Assembly: GCA_903953615.1 (NCBI GenBank)
Contig: CAJBKH010000208.1
Span: 1 to 22,113 of the forward strand
Reading direction: 5' to 3'
Origin: an uncultured Bacteroidota bacterium
Lineage (GTDB): Bacteria > Bacteroidota > Bacteroidia > NS11-12g > UBA955
Length of the DNA stretch: 22,113 nucleotides
The position numbers were made by a program, and so were the translations under genes. This document shows positions 14,807 to 22,113 of the stretch, in pieces. The notes under the pieces were generated by a model that ran no database searches, had not been told where the DNA came from, and saw only the letters and a program-made list of their open reading frames with translations. How positions within the stretch are numbered: the stretch's first letter is position 1; the number at the start of each line of letters is the position of its first letter.

Positions 14807-15892
14807 ATGAGAAGTATTGGTTTACTTTTCTTGCTGCTCTCCTTTTCAACCATCAAAGGTTCATCTAACGATTCAACTAAGGTCATTGAATTAACTGGCT
14901 ACATGGAAGCCTATTACGCTTATGATTTTGGACAACCTGAGAAAAATTTAAGACCTTCTTTCTTTTATAGTTACAATGTACATGATGCCTTAAACTTGAA
15001 CATTGGCTATGTGAAGGCAAGTCTTAATAAAACGAAGTTCAGAAGTAATTTAGCACTGATGGGTGGCACGTATTCTACTTACAATTTAGCTACTGAAAAG
15101 GGCTTTTTGAAAAACTTACTAGAAGCCAATATTGGTTTTAAAATTTCTAAAAAACATAAGCTATGGCTCGACGCAGGTGTGTTGCCATCCCATATTGGAT
15201 TTGAGAGCGCAATTGGCAAAGATTGTTGGAATTTAACCCGCAGTATTTTAGCAGATAATTCGCCATATTTTGAAACAGGCCTAAGACTTGGATTTACAAG
15301 TAAAAATGATTCCTTCAATTTTAATTTCTTAGTTCTAAATGGTTGGCAGAAGATTGGTTTTAACAACGGCATTCCCTCCCTCGCATTTGGCACGCAAATC
15401 AACTACAAAAAAAATGATCGCACCACCTATAACTGGAGCACTTTCCTTGGTCATACAGTTACAGATAGCTCAAAACGTTTGCGCTGTTTTAATAATTTCT
15501 ACACCCAATATCAGCTGAATGACAAACTCGGTTTTATCGTTGGATTAGACTATGGTATTCAACAAAAAAAAGATAGTTTAAATAAAATAAATGGGCTTCA
15601 ATCTTGGTACGCTCCTATTATTATTGCCCAACTAAAGCTTCATAAAAAACTAAAAATGGCGACCCGTTTCGAATATTACAGCGATAAAAACATGGTATTA
15701 ATTAGCACTCCGAGCAATAAGGCATTCCAGACCTTTGGCACCTCATTAAACCTAGATTTTCAAATTAGTGAATCAACTTTATTGCGTCTTGAGGCCAGGA
15801 CGCTTTATAGCAAAGAAGCTGTGTTTTTAAACCGCTTGAAAACTACTAATTACAATACTTTTATTACCACGTCCTTGTCTGTCGCTTTCTAA
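14807..15892 (+). CDS. Outer-membrane porin, BBP2/OmpL-like family
   Basis: A 361-residue outer-membrane barrel. Residues 1-18 are a signal peptide (SIGLLFLLLSFSTIKG). The mature part opens with ELTGYMEAYYAYDFGQPEKN and goes on through YNVHDALNLNIGYVKAS, LWLDAGVLPSHIGFESAIG, DCWNLTRSILADNSPYFETG and NFLVLNGWQKIG, all of which I associate with the beta-barrel porin-2 (OmpL-like) family of Bacteroidota. It ends in SLSVAF, with the terminal Phe typical of BAM substrates. Alternating amphipathic strands run the whole length, enough for 14-16 strands. It starts 5 bases after kup, so its pore may let potassium (or other small solutes) reach Kup; this is inference from position. An uptake role for other solutes is equally open. 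Confidence 0.85.
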   Translation: MRSIGLLFLLLSFSTIKGSSNDSTKVIELTGYMEAYYAYDFGQPEKNLRPSFFYSYNVHDALNLNIGYVKASLNKTKFRSNLALMGGTYSTYNLATEKGFLKNLLEANIGFKISKKHKLWLDAGVLPSHIGFESAIGKDCWNLTRSILADNSPYFETGLRLGFTSKNDSFNFNFLVLNGWQKIGFNNGIPSLAFGTQINYKKNDRTTYNWSTFLGHTVTDSSKRLRCFNNFYTQYQLNDKLGFIVGLDYGIQQKKDSLNKINGLQSWYAPIIIAQLKLHKKLKMATRFEYYSDKNMVLISTPSNKAFQTFGTSLNLDFQISESTLLRLEARTLYSKEAVFLNRLKTTNYNTFITTSLSVAF

Positions 15893-15968
15893 GTATTGTT
15901 TAAGCGATAATTTGCGATGCTTCACATAATTTCGAATAAAGTCATTTTTTAAGCCTATTATTTTAACT

Positions 15969-15976
15969 TAAATTTG
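15969..15976 (+). promoter_or_regulatory. -7 box (TAAATTTG) for map-rqcH
   Basis: An exact TAnnTTTG match 22 bases before the GTG start of map. A T-run (15945-15950) sits 18 bases upstream at the -33 position but lacks the G of TTTG. It lies in the 106-base gap after the porin gene. Confidence 0.45.
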
Positions 15977-15998
15977 TACCCTTATTATTATTGAGACC

Positions 15999-16763
15999 GT
16001 GGCGATTATTATTAAAAATCAAGAACAAATAGATGGTATCAGGGCCAGTAGTCGTTTGGCTGCTGAGACACTTAAATACCTTGAACAATTTATAAAGCCT
16101 GGCATTAAGACCATTGAACTTGATAGGCTCGCTGAAGAGTTCATGACGCAACATGGTGCCAAACCTGCAACCAAAGGCTATAAAGGGTATAAACATGCCA
16201 CCTGTATTTCTCCCAATGATGTGGTTTGCCATGGTGTTCCCAACGACTACGAATTAAAATTTGGCGATGTTGTTAATGTTGATGTTACCACCATTTTGAA
16301 TGGCTACTTTGGCGACACATGTAGAATGTATGAAGTAGGCGAAGTAAGTCCTTACGCAAAAGAATTGATGAAGGTAACCAATGAATGTTTACATTTGGGT
16401 ATGAAAGAATGCTATCCTGGTAACCACTTGGGTAATATCGGTTTTGTTATTAACGAGCATGCAGTAAAAAATGGCTACAGTGTTGTTTTTGAATTTTGCG
16501 GACATGGCGTAGGCATTCGTTTTCATGAAGACCCACAAGTTGACCATGTGGCAAAGAAAAACTCAGGACCATTGCTTCGTCCAGGTATGACCTTTACAAT
16601 AGAGCCTATGATAAACGCTGGAAAAGCGCGTTGCAAAGTGGATAGAAAAGATGGTTGGACTGCAAGAACCATTGATGGAAAATTATCTGCCCAATACGAA
16701 CATACCATTCTTATCACAGAAACGGGTTGCGAAGCATTGACCGATATTAACGGTGATTACTAA
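15999..16763 (+). CDS. map: Type I methionine aminopeptidase
   Basis: Removes the initiator methionine from nascent proteins. The 254-residue protein has the five metal ligands of the pita-bread fold: Asp95 (NVDVTT), Asp106 (GDTCRM), His169 (CGHGVG), Glu202 (TIEPM) and Glu234 (QYEHT). His78 (VVCHGVP) and His176 (RFHEDPQ) complete the active site. The start is GTG at 15999: there is no in-frame ATG nearby and an in-frame stop lies at 15969, and this start gives the normal Ala-Ile-Ile N-terminus. A TAnnTTTG box sits 22 bases upstream. The rqcH-like gene begins 17 bases after the stop, so two proteins acting on nascent chains share an operon. Confidence 0.96.
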   Translation: MAIIIKNQEQIDGIRASSRLAAETLKYLEQFIKPGIKTIELDRLAEEFMTQHGAKPATKGYKGYKHATCISPNDVVCHGVPNDYELKFGDVVNVDVTTILNGYFGDTCRMYEVGEVSPYAKELMKVTNECLHLGMKECYPGNHLGNIGFVINEHAVKNGYSVVFEFCGHGVGIRFHEDPQVDHVAKKNSGPLLRPGMTFTIEPMINAGKARCKVDRKDGWTARTIDGKLSAQYEHTILITETGCEALTDINGDY

Positions 16764-16780
16764 TCGCAAATATTAGCAAT

Positions 16781-18274
16781 ATGCACCACCATAATTGTTT
16801 TATTATTGGAAGTATTGCTCGCAGTTTAAATGATCAAGTATCTAATCAATTTTTAGTAAAATGTTTTAGTAATTCGGTAGATGAAATCTATTTTGAATTC
16901 AACCATTTTGCTTTCCGTTGCAATTTTTATAAAGGCGAATTATTCTTTAATTTTGACAATGATATTGTTGGCGAAAACCGTTTGTTTAAGCCACAGTTCA
17001 AAGAACTTGTAAATTATAAAGCAATAGGCGTTGTGCCGCATCCATACGAAAGAAGTTTTCACATTGAATTCGATAATGGCCTGCGCCTTGCCTTTAAATG
17101 CTTTGGTAGAAAAGCCAATGTTTTACTTTTTGAAAAGGATACGGTCATCAATCAATTTAGAAAAAACATTGAAACCGATCAGGATTTGATTTGGACAGAC
17201 ATGGTGCGAGCCATAAAGCCAATCTATGAAGAAAAGGCATTTTTATCACTGCAAAATTTCAATGAAATATATCCATATTTTCCAGCTGAATTTAGTGGCG
17301 CTATAAAAACAGAAGCTGATTTTAAAAATACGCTCTTAGCCTATAACAGTGCAACAGATATTAAGATAAATGAAGTGCCTTTGTCCTTGAGCTTTGATTT
17401 AAAATCGCAAGAAAACAATGTATTAAACGCCATTACAAATTATACTTCAGTTTATTTAAAAACAAAAATTTTTAGTACAACAAAGGCGGAGTTGGTTTTA
17501 AAATTTAGCACACAATTAAAGGAGAAAGAAAATTATTTAAAAGCAAACCGTTCGGCACTTGAAAAACTAAAAGTTGCGCGCAAGGACGATGAAATAGGTA
17601 ATATTATATTGGCAAATTTGCATGCCATTCCCGAAGGTGTGAAAAAAATTATCGTCAACGATGTTTACTATAATCAACCCATAGAAATTAAGTTAGATGA
17701 TAAACTCAATGCATTGAAAAATGCAGATGCCTATTTTAAGAAGGACAAGGCAAAACCCTATATTTTAAAGCAACTTGAATTAAAAGTTGAACAAGCTACC
17801 AAAGCCATTGACAACTTAGTAAAACAACTGAGTTTAGCTGAAAATGCACAACAAATGCGCGACCTGAAAAGCTTTGTAAAGCATAAAACCAATGAAGGTG
17901 GCATAGTGAATTTACCTTATAAGCCTTTCACAATTGAAGGCTATGAGGTATTGGTAGGCAAACATGCCGAGAGCAACGAGAAACTTTTAAATTACTTTAG
18001 CGATAAAGATGATCTATGGTTACATGCCAAAGATGTTGGTGGAAGTCATGTGATTGTTAAAGTTAAAAAAAACAGTCCACTCCCCGATTCTGTGCTCGAA
18101 AAAGCGGCTAGTTTGGCTGCCTATTTTTCAAAATCGCGTCAACAAGATTTAGCAACAGTTGCTTATACGCAACGCAAATTTGTAAGAAAAATAAAGGGTG
18201 CTGAAAAAGGCAAGGTAACCGTTAGTCAGGAAAAAACAATCTTGGTAAAACCCGAAATTCCGGGTCAATCTTAA
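16781..18274 (+). CDS. rqcH: NFACT family protein, RqcH-like ribosome quality-control factor
   Basis: RqcH/NEMF proteins bind obstructed large ribosomal subunits and, in bacteria, add C-terminal alanine tails that mark stalled chains for destruction. The 497-residue protein has the family layout: NFACT-N (about 1-170, including LRLAFKCFGRKANVLLFEKD), a linker and coiled-coil middle (about 235-365, rich in Lys/Glu/Leu), and a C-terminal NFACT-R domain (about 375-490) with FTIEGYEVLVGKHAESNEK, DLWLHAKDVGGSHVIVK, AASLAAYFSKSR and VRKIKGAEKGKVTVS. The Asp-Arg pair that B. subtilis RqcH needs for tRNA work appears as Glu90-Arg91 (PHPYERSFHIEF) by my hand alignment. It follows map by 17 bases. The older annotation for such genes is fibronectin-binding protein, which I reject here. 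A terminator-like hairpin for the facing gene lies in its last codons. Confidence 0.9.
   Translation: MHHHNCFIIGSIARSLNDQVSNQFLVKCFSNSVDEIYFEFNHFAFRCNFYKGELFFNFDNDIVGENRLFKPQFKELVNYKAIGVVPHPYERSFHIEFDNGLRLAFKCFGRKANVLLFEKDTVINQFRKNIETDQDLIWTDMVRAIKPIYEEKAFLSLQNFNEIYPYFPAEFSGAIKTEADFKNTLLAYNSATDIKINEVPLSLSFDLKSQENNVLNAITNYTSVYLKTKIFSTTKAELVLKFSTQLKEKENYLKANRSALEKLKVARKDDEIGNIILANLHAIPEGVKKIIVNDVYYNQPIEIKLDDKLNALKNADAYFKKDKAKPYILKQLELKVEQATKAIDNLVKQLSLAENAQQMRDLKSFVKHKTNEGGIVNLPYKPFTIEGYEVLVGKHAESNEKLLNYFSDKDDLWLHAKDVGGSHVIVKVKKNSPLPDSVLEKAASLAAYFSKSRQQDLATVAYTQRKFVRKIKGAEKGKVTVSQEKTILVKPEIPGQS
18250..18265 (-). terminator. Hairpin ACCCG-GAATTT-CGGGT plus TTT after the right-hand PKD gene
   Basis: Read on the minus strand, a GC-rich 5-bp stem with a 6-base loop is followed by further T residues, 19 bases past the stop of the PKD gene. 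It lies within the last codons of the convergent rqcH. In this AT-rich region four G-C pairs in a row stand out, so an intrinsic terminator for the minus strand is plausible. Confidence 0.4.
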
Positions 18275-18284
18275 ACTAGTGCAA

Positions 18285-21200
18285 CTATCGGAACAAATGG
18301 AAAGTTGCTTTAAGATTGTAGCTTTTCTTATCGGCACCTATGGCCTCTAAGCTATACAAATAAACATCCTGCTCGCATCTTTCATCTTTGTAAAATCCAT
18401 TCCAACCTTCCATACAATTGGTGGTTTCAAATATCTTTTCACCCCAACGGTTATAAATTTGGAATTTGTATTTGGTGATGTATTGGCCTTGTGGTCCAAA
18501 GATTTCATTGAGTTCATTTTTATCTGGACTAAATGCATTCGGTATAAATAAAGTTGAATGTGGAAAGGCATCGGCCTCGTTCGATAAACTAAAGGTCGAC
18601 CTGTTTAATATAGCATTTACATTGCTGATGGCTCTCACTCTGTATCTAAAAAATGGTGTGCAATTTTGGGCTGCATCCATGTGTATGAATTGCGTATCAG
18701 TGGCATTAACTTTTCCGACAATTACAAAAGAACCATCGGGCATTTTTTGTTCAATTTGATAAAATGAAATTGCTTGACTCCATTTGTTGTAATGGTTCCA
18801 AATCAAAGCAGGTTTTTGTGTGGCTTCATCAAAATAGCATTTTAATAAAATCGATTGGGCCACATTACTGATAGGTGTTGTATCACCACATAAATCAAGT
18901 CCTCTTAATTGATAAACATAACTGTGTTCCTGCACATTGGTGTTCTTATCATCGAAAATGGTATCCTTTAAATTGAAATATTTATTTTCAAATAAGGTTC
19001 TGCCATCAGAAAATTGTTTGGATAATAAATAGGCCTTCATACCATTTTTACTCCAAGCATTGTCTAGCCATTCTACTCTGGTGTAGTCATCCTCTTCAAC
19101 TGTTGCACGCCATGCATAATTCGGCAAGGTCGTATTAAAATAATAAGGCTTAGCTGTTGCCGTATCACTATGCGAATACTCCTTAAAGCCCATGTATTGA
19201 TGCGCCATCATGCGATAATTTTGACGGGTGTTACAAGTAATCAAAGTATCGATGTAATTGAACACATGCCCTTTTACTGTTGCAAGGTATTTGTATACAT
19301 CAGGCTTGTTGTAATCTTGACGCCAAATTTCGTAATATTCTACAGAATCGAAACCAATGTAAGGACTCCACTTAACCAAGTTGGCGTCTAATTTACCATA
19401 GGCTTTGGTTTCGATGGTACAGTGTTCTTGACTAGCACTGATAGGCGATTGAATGAGACATAAATTTTCTGAAGAAATTTTATAACAATACGAACGCAAT
19501 AACGTGTTTACTTGATTATCGATAAAGCTGGTATCATTTTGACTGGTAATTTCAGAAATTTTAAAATATTTACCGTTGGCTTCTTTGTACAATAAATACT
19601 TTGTAAAATCGAAGGTTGGGTATTTGGCAAACACCAATTCAATAGAGCGGTTGTTTAAAACAGAAGCCCTTCTAATTGGCACCATGGCTGGCGGTATGGT
19701 ATCACCAACAATGCCTGCTGCTTGCTTCATCATGGTATCAACGCAATTCAATACATCTTTTGCAATGAGTTGCACATCATATTGACCCGGTTTTGTATAC
19801 CTATGACTAGGTTGATCGACAGTACTTGTCTTAGTATCTCCAAAATCCCATGCGTACCCTTGAATGGTGGTATCGGAATAGCTAAGATTATCAAACTTCA
19901 GAGGATTGCCCAGACATACCAATGGTTTCGAAGGATTAAACTGTGCAGTTGGTGCATACAATTTAATTTTTACATCGACAGTGTCTTTACAGGTTCCTTT
20001 ATTCTCAACCACTAAACGTATACTTTGATAACCGCGACTCTTAGAATTAAAGAGTGAGTCGAGGCCGGGACTTGTTACTGAATTATTGAAATACCAAGTG
20101 GATTTAACACTTGGATCTTCATGGTTGCTGATGGCATTTGAAGCCACGTGAATTGGTTCGTGGAAACACAAGCCTTTGGCTTTTAAAGTGGCCACAGGAT
20201 AATCGAATACCTCGATGGTATCGATGGGTGGCAGTGTATATTTACAACCCAATGTATCAGATAATATCAATGCAGGAATGTAACGACCGCGTCTTGTGTA
20301 AGTATGTTTAAAGTTATTACCTTCTGTTACTACCCCGTCGCCTAAATCCCACTCCATAGTGGCCGAATCGATTGCTACACCTCGGAATTCAACCTTGTGT
20401 GGCAAGCAGGCATCGCCTCTGTCGAAGTCGTAAGTACCACGCGGACCACTTACTATCACATAACCCGGTTTTTTAAGAATTGCGGTGCAACCATTTAAGC
20501 TGGTTACTTTTAAAGTAATATCATAATTACCTGGTAAGAGGTAAAGCTTTTCTGGGAATTGCAATTGAGAGGTGGTGCCATCACCAAAGTCCCACTCCCA
20601 TTTAACGATTTGTGCATTAAAGGTTTTTGATTGATCGAAGAATTTGCATTGCAAAGGTGGACAAAAACGGCCTGTTGGATCGGCATAAAACAATGGTTGC
20701 AACATGTTGGGCGACACTTCGAAACTATCATAATAACTGGTGGTACAGCCATTCACATCGGTTGAACTAACGGTATAATAGTTCATGCCAACGACTTTAA
20801 ATTTACCACTTACCTTCATGCCATTTTTAACGGTGCCATCGCTAAAGGTCCATTTAAATTGGACAGGGAATTTTGTTTTAGAACTGTCTTTTATGAGCCC
20901 ATCGAAATAAAACATGGGTGTATCGCAAACGGCATAACGTTTAAATTTGTAGCCAATTTTTGGTCCTGAAAAAGGAATGTAAAAGGTCTTCTGACTCTTG
21001 CAACCATTAGGCGCTACCACCAAATGTCTCACCACAATAGCAGTATCATTCCCTGCAGGTACAGTATTCACTTGGTAAGTGGTGCTCAGTGCTTTTACAT
21101 CGATGAAGTCGTTGCCAATTTGCCAAGTGTGCACATTGTTGTCTTTGTTGTAATTTGAGTCGAGCAAGGTAAGCTGCATTGGCAAACATTTACCCGAGGT

Positions 21201-22113
21201 AATGACTCTGTCTTTGATAACAGCCCCTTGAATATCGTAAACGAAAATTGATGTATCCGGACACATGGTTGAGTCGCGGTAACCTGCTAGTTTAATAATA
21301 AAACGCCCGCCTTCGTTAAAGGTGTATTTGGTTTTTACTTTATGGGTGGTATCGCCATTGGGGAATATCCAATGACCATCTATAATCACCTTACTATTAT
21401 ACCCCAATGTAACTATTGATGGGGCACAAACACTGCTCAAAGAACTTACCAATTCCGGGTCTTTTAAATCTGGCCAAAGGGGTATTTTCATTACTGAATC
21501 AACACATCGGAATGTATCATTCCAAGATTTGAACTTAATTACATTGTTCTTCTTTGGATTCATTTTATAAATGAATGGTTTAGTATAATTATAAATACTA
21601 TCGTCAATTGTAAATAATGATCGATTACTCCATTTTGTTTCTAATGTGATTAAAAATTTATCGTATTTACAATCTATGTATTTAGGGAAAAGTTTAGGAT
21701 AAGGGCCGTGTACATATAAGGTATCAATATCTGTCGAGGTCGATTCACAGCCATTGTCATTGGCAATCAATTTAAATAAATACCTTCCTCCATGTATGGT
21801 GCTTATAAACGAATCTCTAAAAACACGAGCAGTAGTATCTCTATAATCAGCTTCTGGAATGATATAGGCTTGCAATCTAAAATTAACTTTCTTTCTAATA
21901 CTATCAGGTTTTGTGGTGTTCACCCAATGAAAAGTATCACCATTACATACATCCTTAGGGCGCTTGATATAGAAAGAAGGCTTCCATTTTTCGCCTAGTT
22001 TTATTTGAGCCGTATCGCTTAAAACACAACCTTGAACAGTGGTAACGGTGAGTATGACATTATATTTTCCACGTTTGTAAAAAGTACGCGTCGGTCGTTT
22101 AATGGTGTATTTG
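18285..22113 (-). CDS. Giant PKD-repeat protein with T9SS type B sorting domain (N-terminus beyond right edge)
   Basis: The frame is open from the right edge to TAG at 18285, giving 1275 residues of C-terminal sequence. A GTG at 21923 is in frame, but the sequence upstream remains coding (TVTTVQGCVLSDTAQIK, then DVCNGDTFHWVN), so it is not the start. At least four PKD-type units are visible by KFKWTFSDGTV, EWDFGDGTTSQ, EWDLGDGVVTEG and YAWDFGDTKTS, each closing with a strand and a Gly-Cys or Asn-Cys. A region of Fn3-like strands (e.g. VEYYEIWRQDYNKPD) follows. The last 90 residues are the gliding-motility-associated C-terminal domain: LFIPNAFSPDKNELNEIFGP, KFQIYNRWGEKIFET, GWNGFYKDERCEQDVYLYSL. 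That domain directs export by the type IX system and surface attachment. Likely a large surface adhesin; the target is unknown. Confidence 0.93.
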   Translation of the reverse strand, partial: KYTIKRPTRTFYKRGKYNVILTVTTVQGCVLSDTAQIKLGEKWKPSFYIKRPKDVCNGDTFHWVNTTKPDSIRKKVNFRLQAYIIPEADYRDTTARVFRDSFISTIHGGRYLFKLIANDNGCESTSTDIDTLYVHGPYPKLFPKYIDCKYDKFLITLETKWSNRSLFTIDDSIYNYTKPFIYKMNPKKNNVIKFKSWNDTFRCVDSVMKIPLWPDLKDPELVSSLSSVCAPSIVTLGYNSKVIIDGHWIFPNGDTTHKVKTKYTFNEGGRFIIKLAGYRDSTMCPDTSIFVYDIQGAVIKDRVITSGKCLPMQLTLLDSNYNKDNNVHTWQIGNDFIDVKALSTTYQVNTVPAGNDTAIVVRHLVVAPNGCKSQKTFYIPFSGPKIGYKFKRYAVCDTPMFYFDGLIKDSSKTKFPVQFKWTFSDGTVKNGMKVSGKFKVVGMNYYTVSSTDVNGCTTSYYDSFEVSPNMLQPLFYADPTGRFCPPLQCKFFDQSKTFNAQIVKWEWDFGDGTTSQLQFPEKLYLLPGNYDITLKVTSLNGCTAILKKPGYVIVSGPRGTYDFDRGDACLPHKVEFRGVAIDSATMEWDLGDGVVTEGNNFKHTYTRRGRYIPALILSDTLGCKYTLPPIDTIEVFDYPVATLKAKGLCFHEPIHVASNAISNHEDPSVKSTWYFNNSVTSPGLDSLFNSKSRGYQSIRLVVENKGTCKDTVDVKIKLYAPTAQFNPSKPLVCLGNPLKFDNLSYSDTTIQGYAWDFGDTKTSTVDQPSHRYTKPGQYDVQLIAKDVLNCVDTMMKQAAGIVGDTIPPAMVPIRRASVLNNRSIELVFAKYPTFDFTKYLLYKEANGKYFKISEITSQNDTSFIDNQVNTLLRSYCYKISSENLCLIQSPISASQEHCTIETKAYGKLDANLVKWSPYIGFDSVEYYEIWRQDYNKPDVYKYLATVKGHVFNYIDTLITCNTRQNYRMMAHQYMGFKEYSHSDTATAKPYYFNTTLPNYAWRATVEEDDYTRVEWLDNAWSKNGMKAYLLSKQFSDGRTLFENKYFNLKDTIFDDKNTNVQEHSYVYQLRGLDLCGDTTPISNVAQSILLKCYFDEATQKPALIWNHYNKWSQAISFYQIEQKMPDGSFVIVGKVNATDTQFIHMDAAQNCTPFFRYRVRAISNVNAILNRSTFSLSNEADAFPHSTLFIPNAFSPDKNELNEIFGPQGQYITKYKFQIYNRWGEKIFETTNCMEGWNGFYKDERCEQDVYLYSLEAIGADKKSYNLKATFHLFR

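Noticed and set aside
15893..15998. Possible small gene or structured leader before map
   Set aside because: The only ATG frame is 11 codons and the pairing AAGC/GCTT is too short; only the -7 box is credible.
16781..18274. Annotation as a fibronectin-binding protein
   Set aside because: No signal peptide or surface anchor; NFACT-N, coiled coil and NFACT-R are all present, which is the ribosome quality-control architecture.
21921..21923. GTG at 21923 as the start of the right-hand PKD protein
   Set aside because: The same frame stays open to the window edge and reads as PKD-type sequence upstream, with no signal peptide at the GTG.
21792..21998. Short plus-strand frame near the right edge
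   Set aside because: It is antisense to the PKD gene, whose frame continues unbroken across it.

Overview
The window looks like chromosomal DNA of a Bacteroidota bacterium. Several signs agree. Two large PKD-repeat proteins are present, one ending in the gliding-motility-associated (type B) C-terminal sorting domain of the type IX secretion system. Promoter-like TAnnTTTG boxes lie just upstream of several starts. Start codons generally lack Shine-Dalgarno sequences. The DNA is AT-rich, and many small proteins carry signal peptides or end like outer-membrane barrels. Genus or species cannot be told. I see no insertion sequence, prophage, CRISPR array, tRNA or rRNA, and every gap between genes is under 300 bases.

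Layout. 1-1737 (-) is the N-terminal part of a secreted PKD protein that runs off the left edge. 1808-3391 holds a small DUF3817 membrane protein (-) and two unrecognised genes (+), with inverted repeats between them. 3397-5304 (-) is acetyl-CoA synthetase, followed by a small secreted hypothetical (5413-5676, -). 5841-9184 (-) is a serine operon read in the order serC, serA, DUF1015, and then a 31-codon membrane microprotein ORF overlapping the DUF1015 stop as TAATG. 9242-10692 (+) encodes a small outer-membrane barrel and a class III-like polyphosphate kinase 2. 10685-12683 (-) encodes release factor 2, with its classical programmed +1 frameshift, and a hydroxymethylglutaryl-CoA lyase. 12843-15892 (+) pairs a Kup potassium transporter with a BBP2/OmpL-like outer-membrane porin 5 bases later. 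15999-18274 (+) pairs methionine aminopeptidase with an NFACT/RqcH ribosome quality-control protein. 18285-22113 (-) is the C-terminal 1275 residues of a giant PKD/T9SS protein entering from the right edge.

Most genes are core metabolism and translation: acetate activation, serine synthesis, polyphosphate-driven nucleotide phosphorylation, HMG-CoA cleavage, translation termination, N-terminal Met removal and nascent-chain rescue. The less ordinary content is the tail of the serine operon (DUF1015 with a non-AUG start, plus the coupled microprotein), the Kup-porin pair, the Shine-Dalgarno-dependent recoding site in a lineage that hardly uses Shine-Dalgarno for initiation, and palindromic elements around two orphan genes. 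No clear-cut new defence or mobile system was found.
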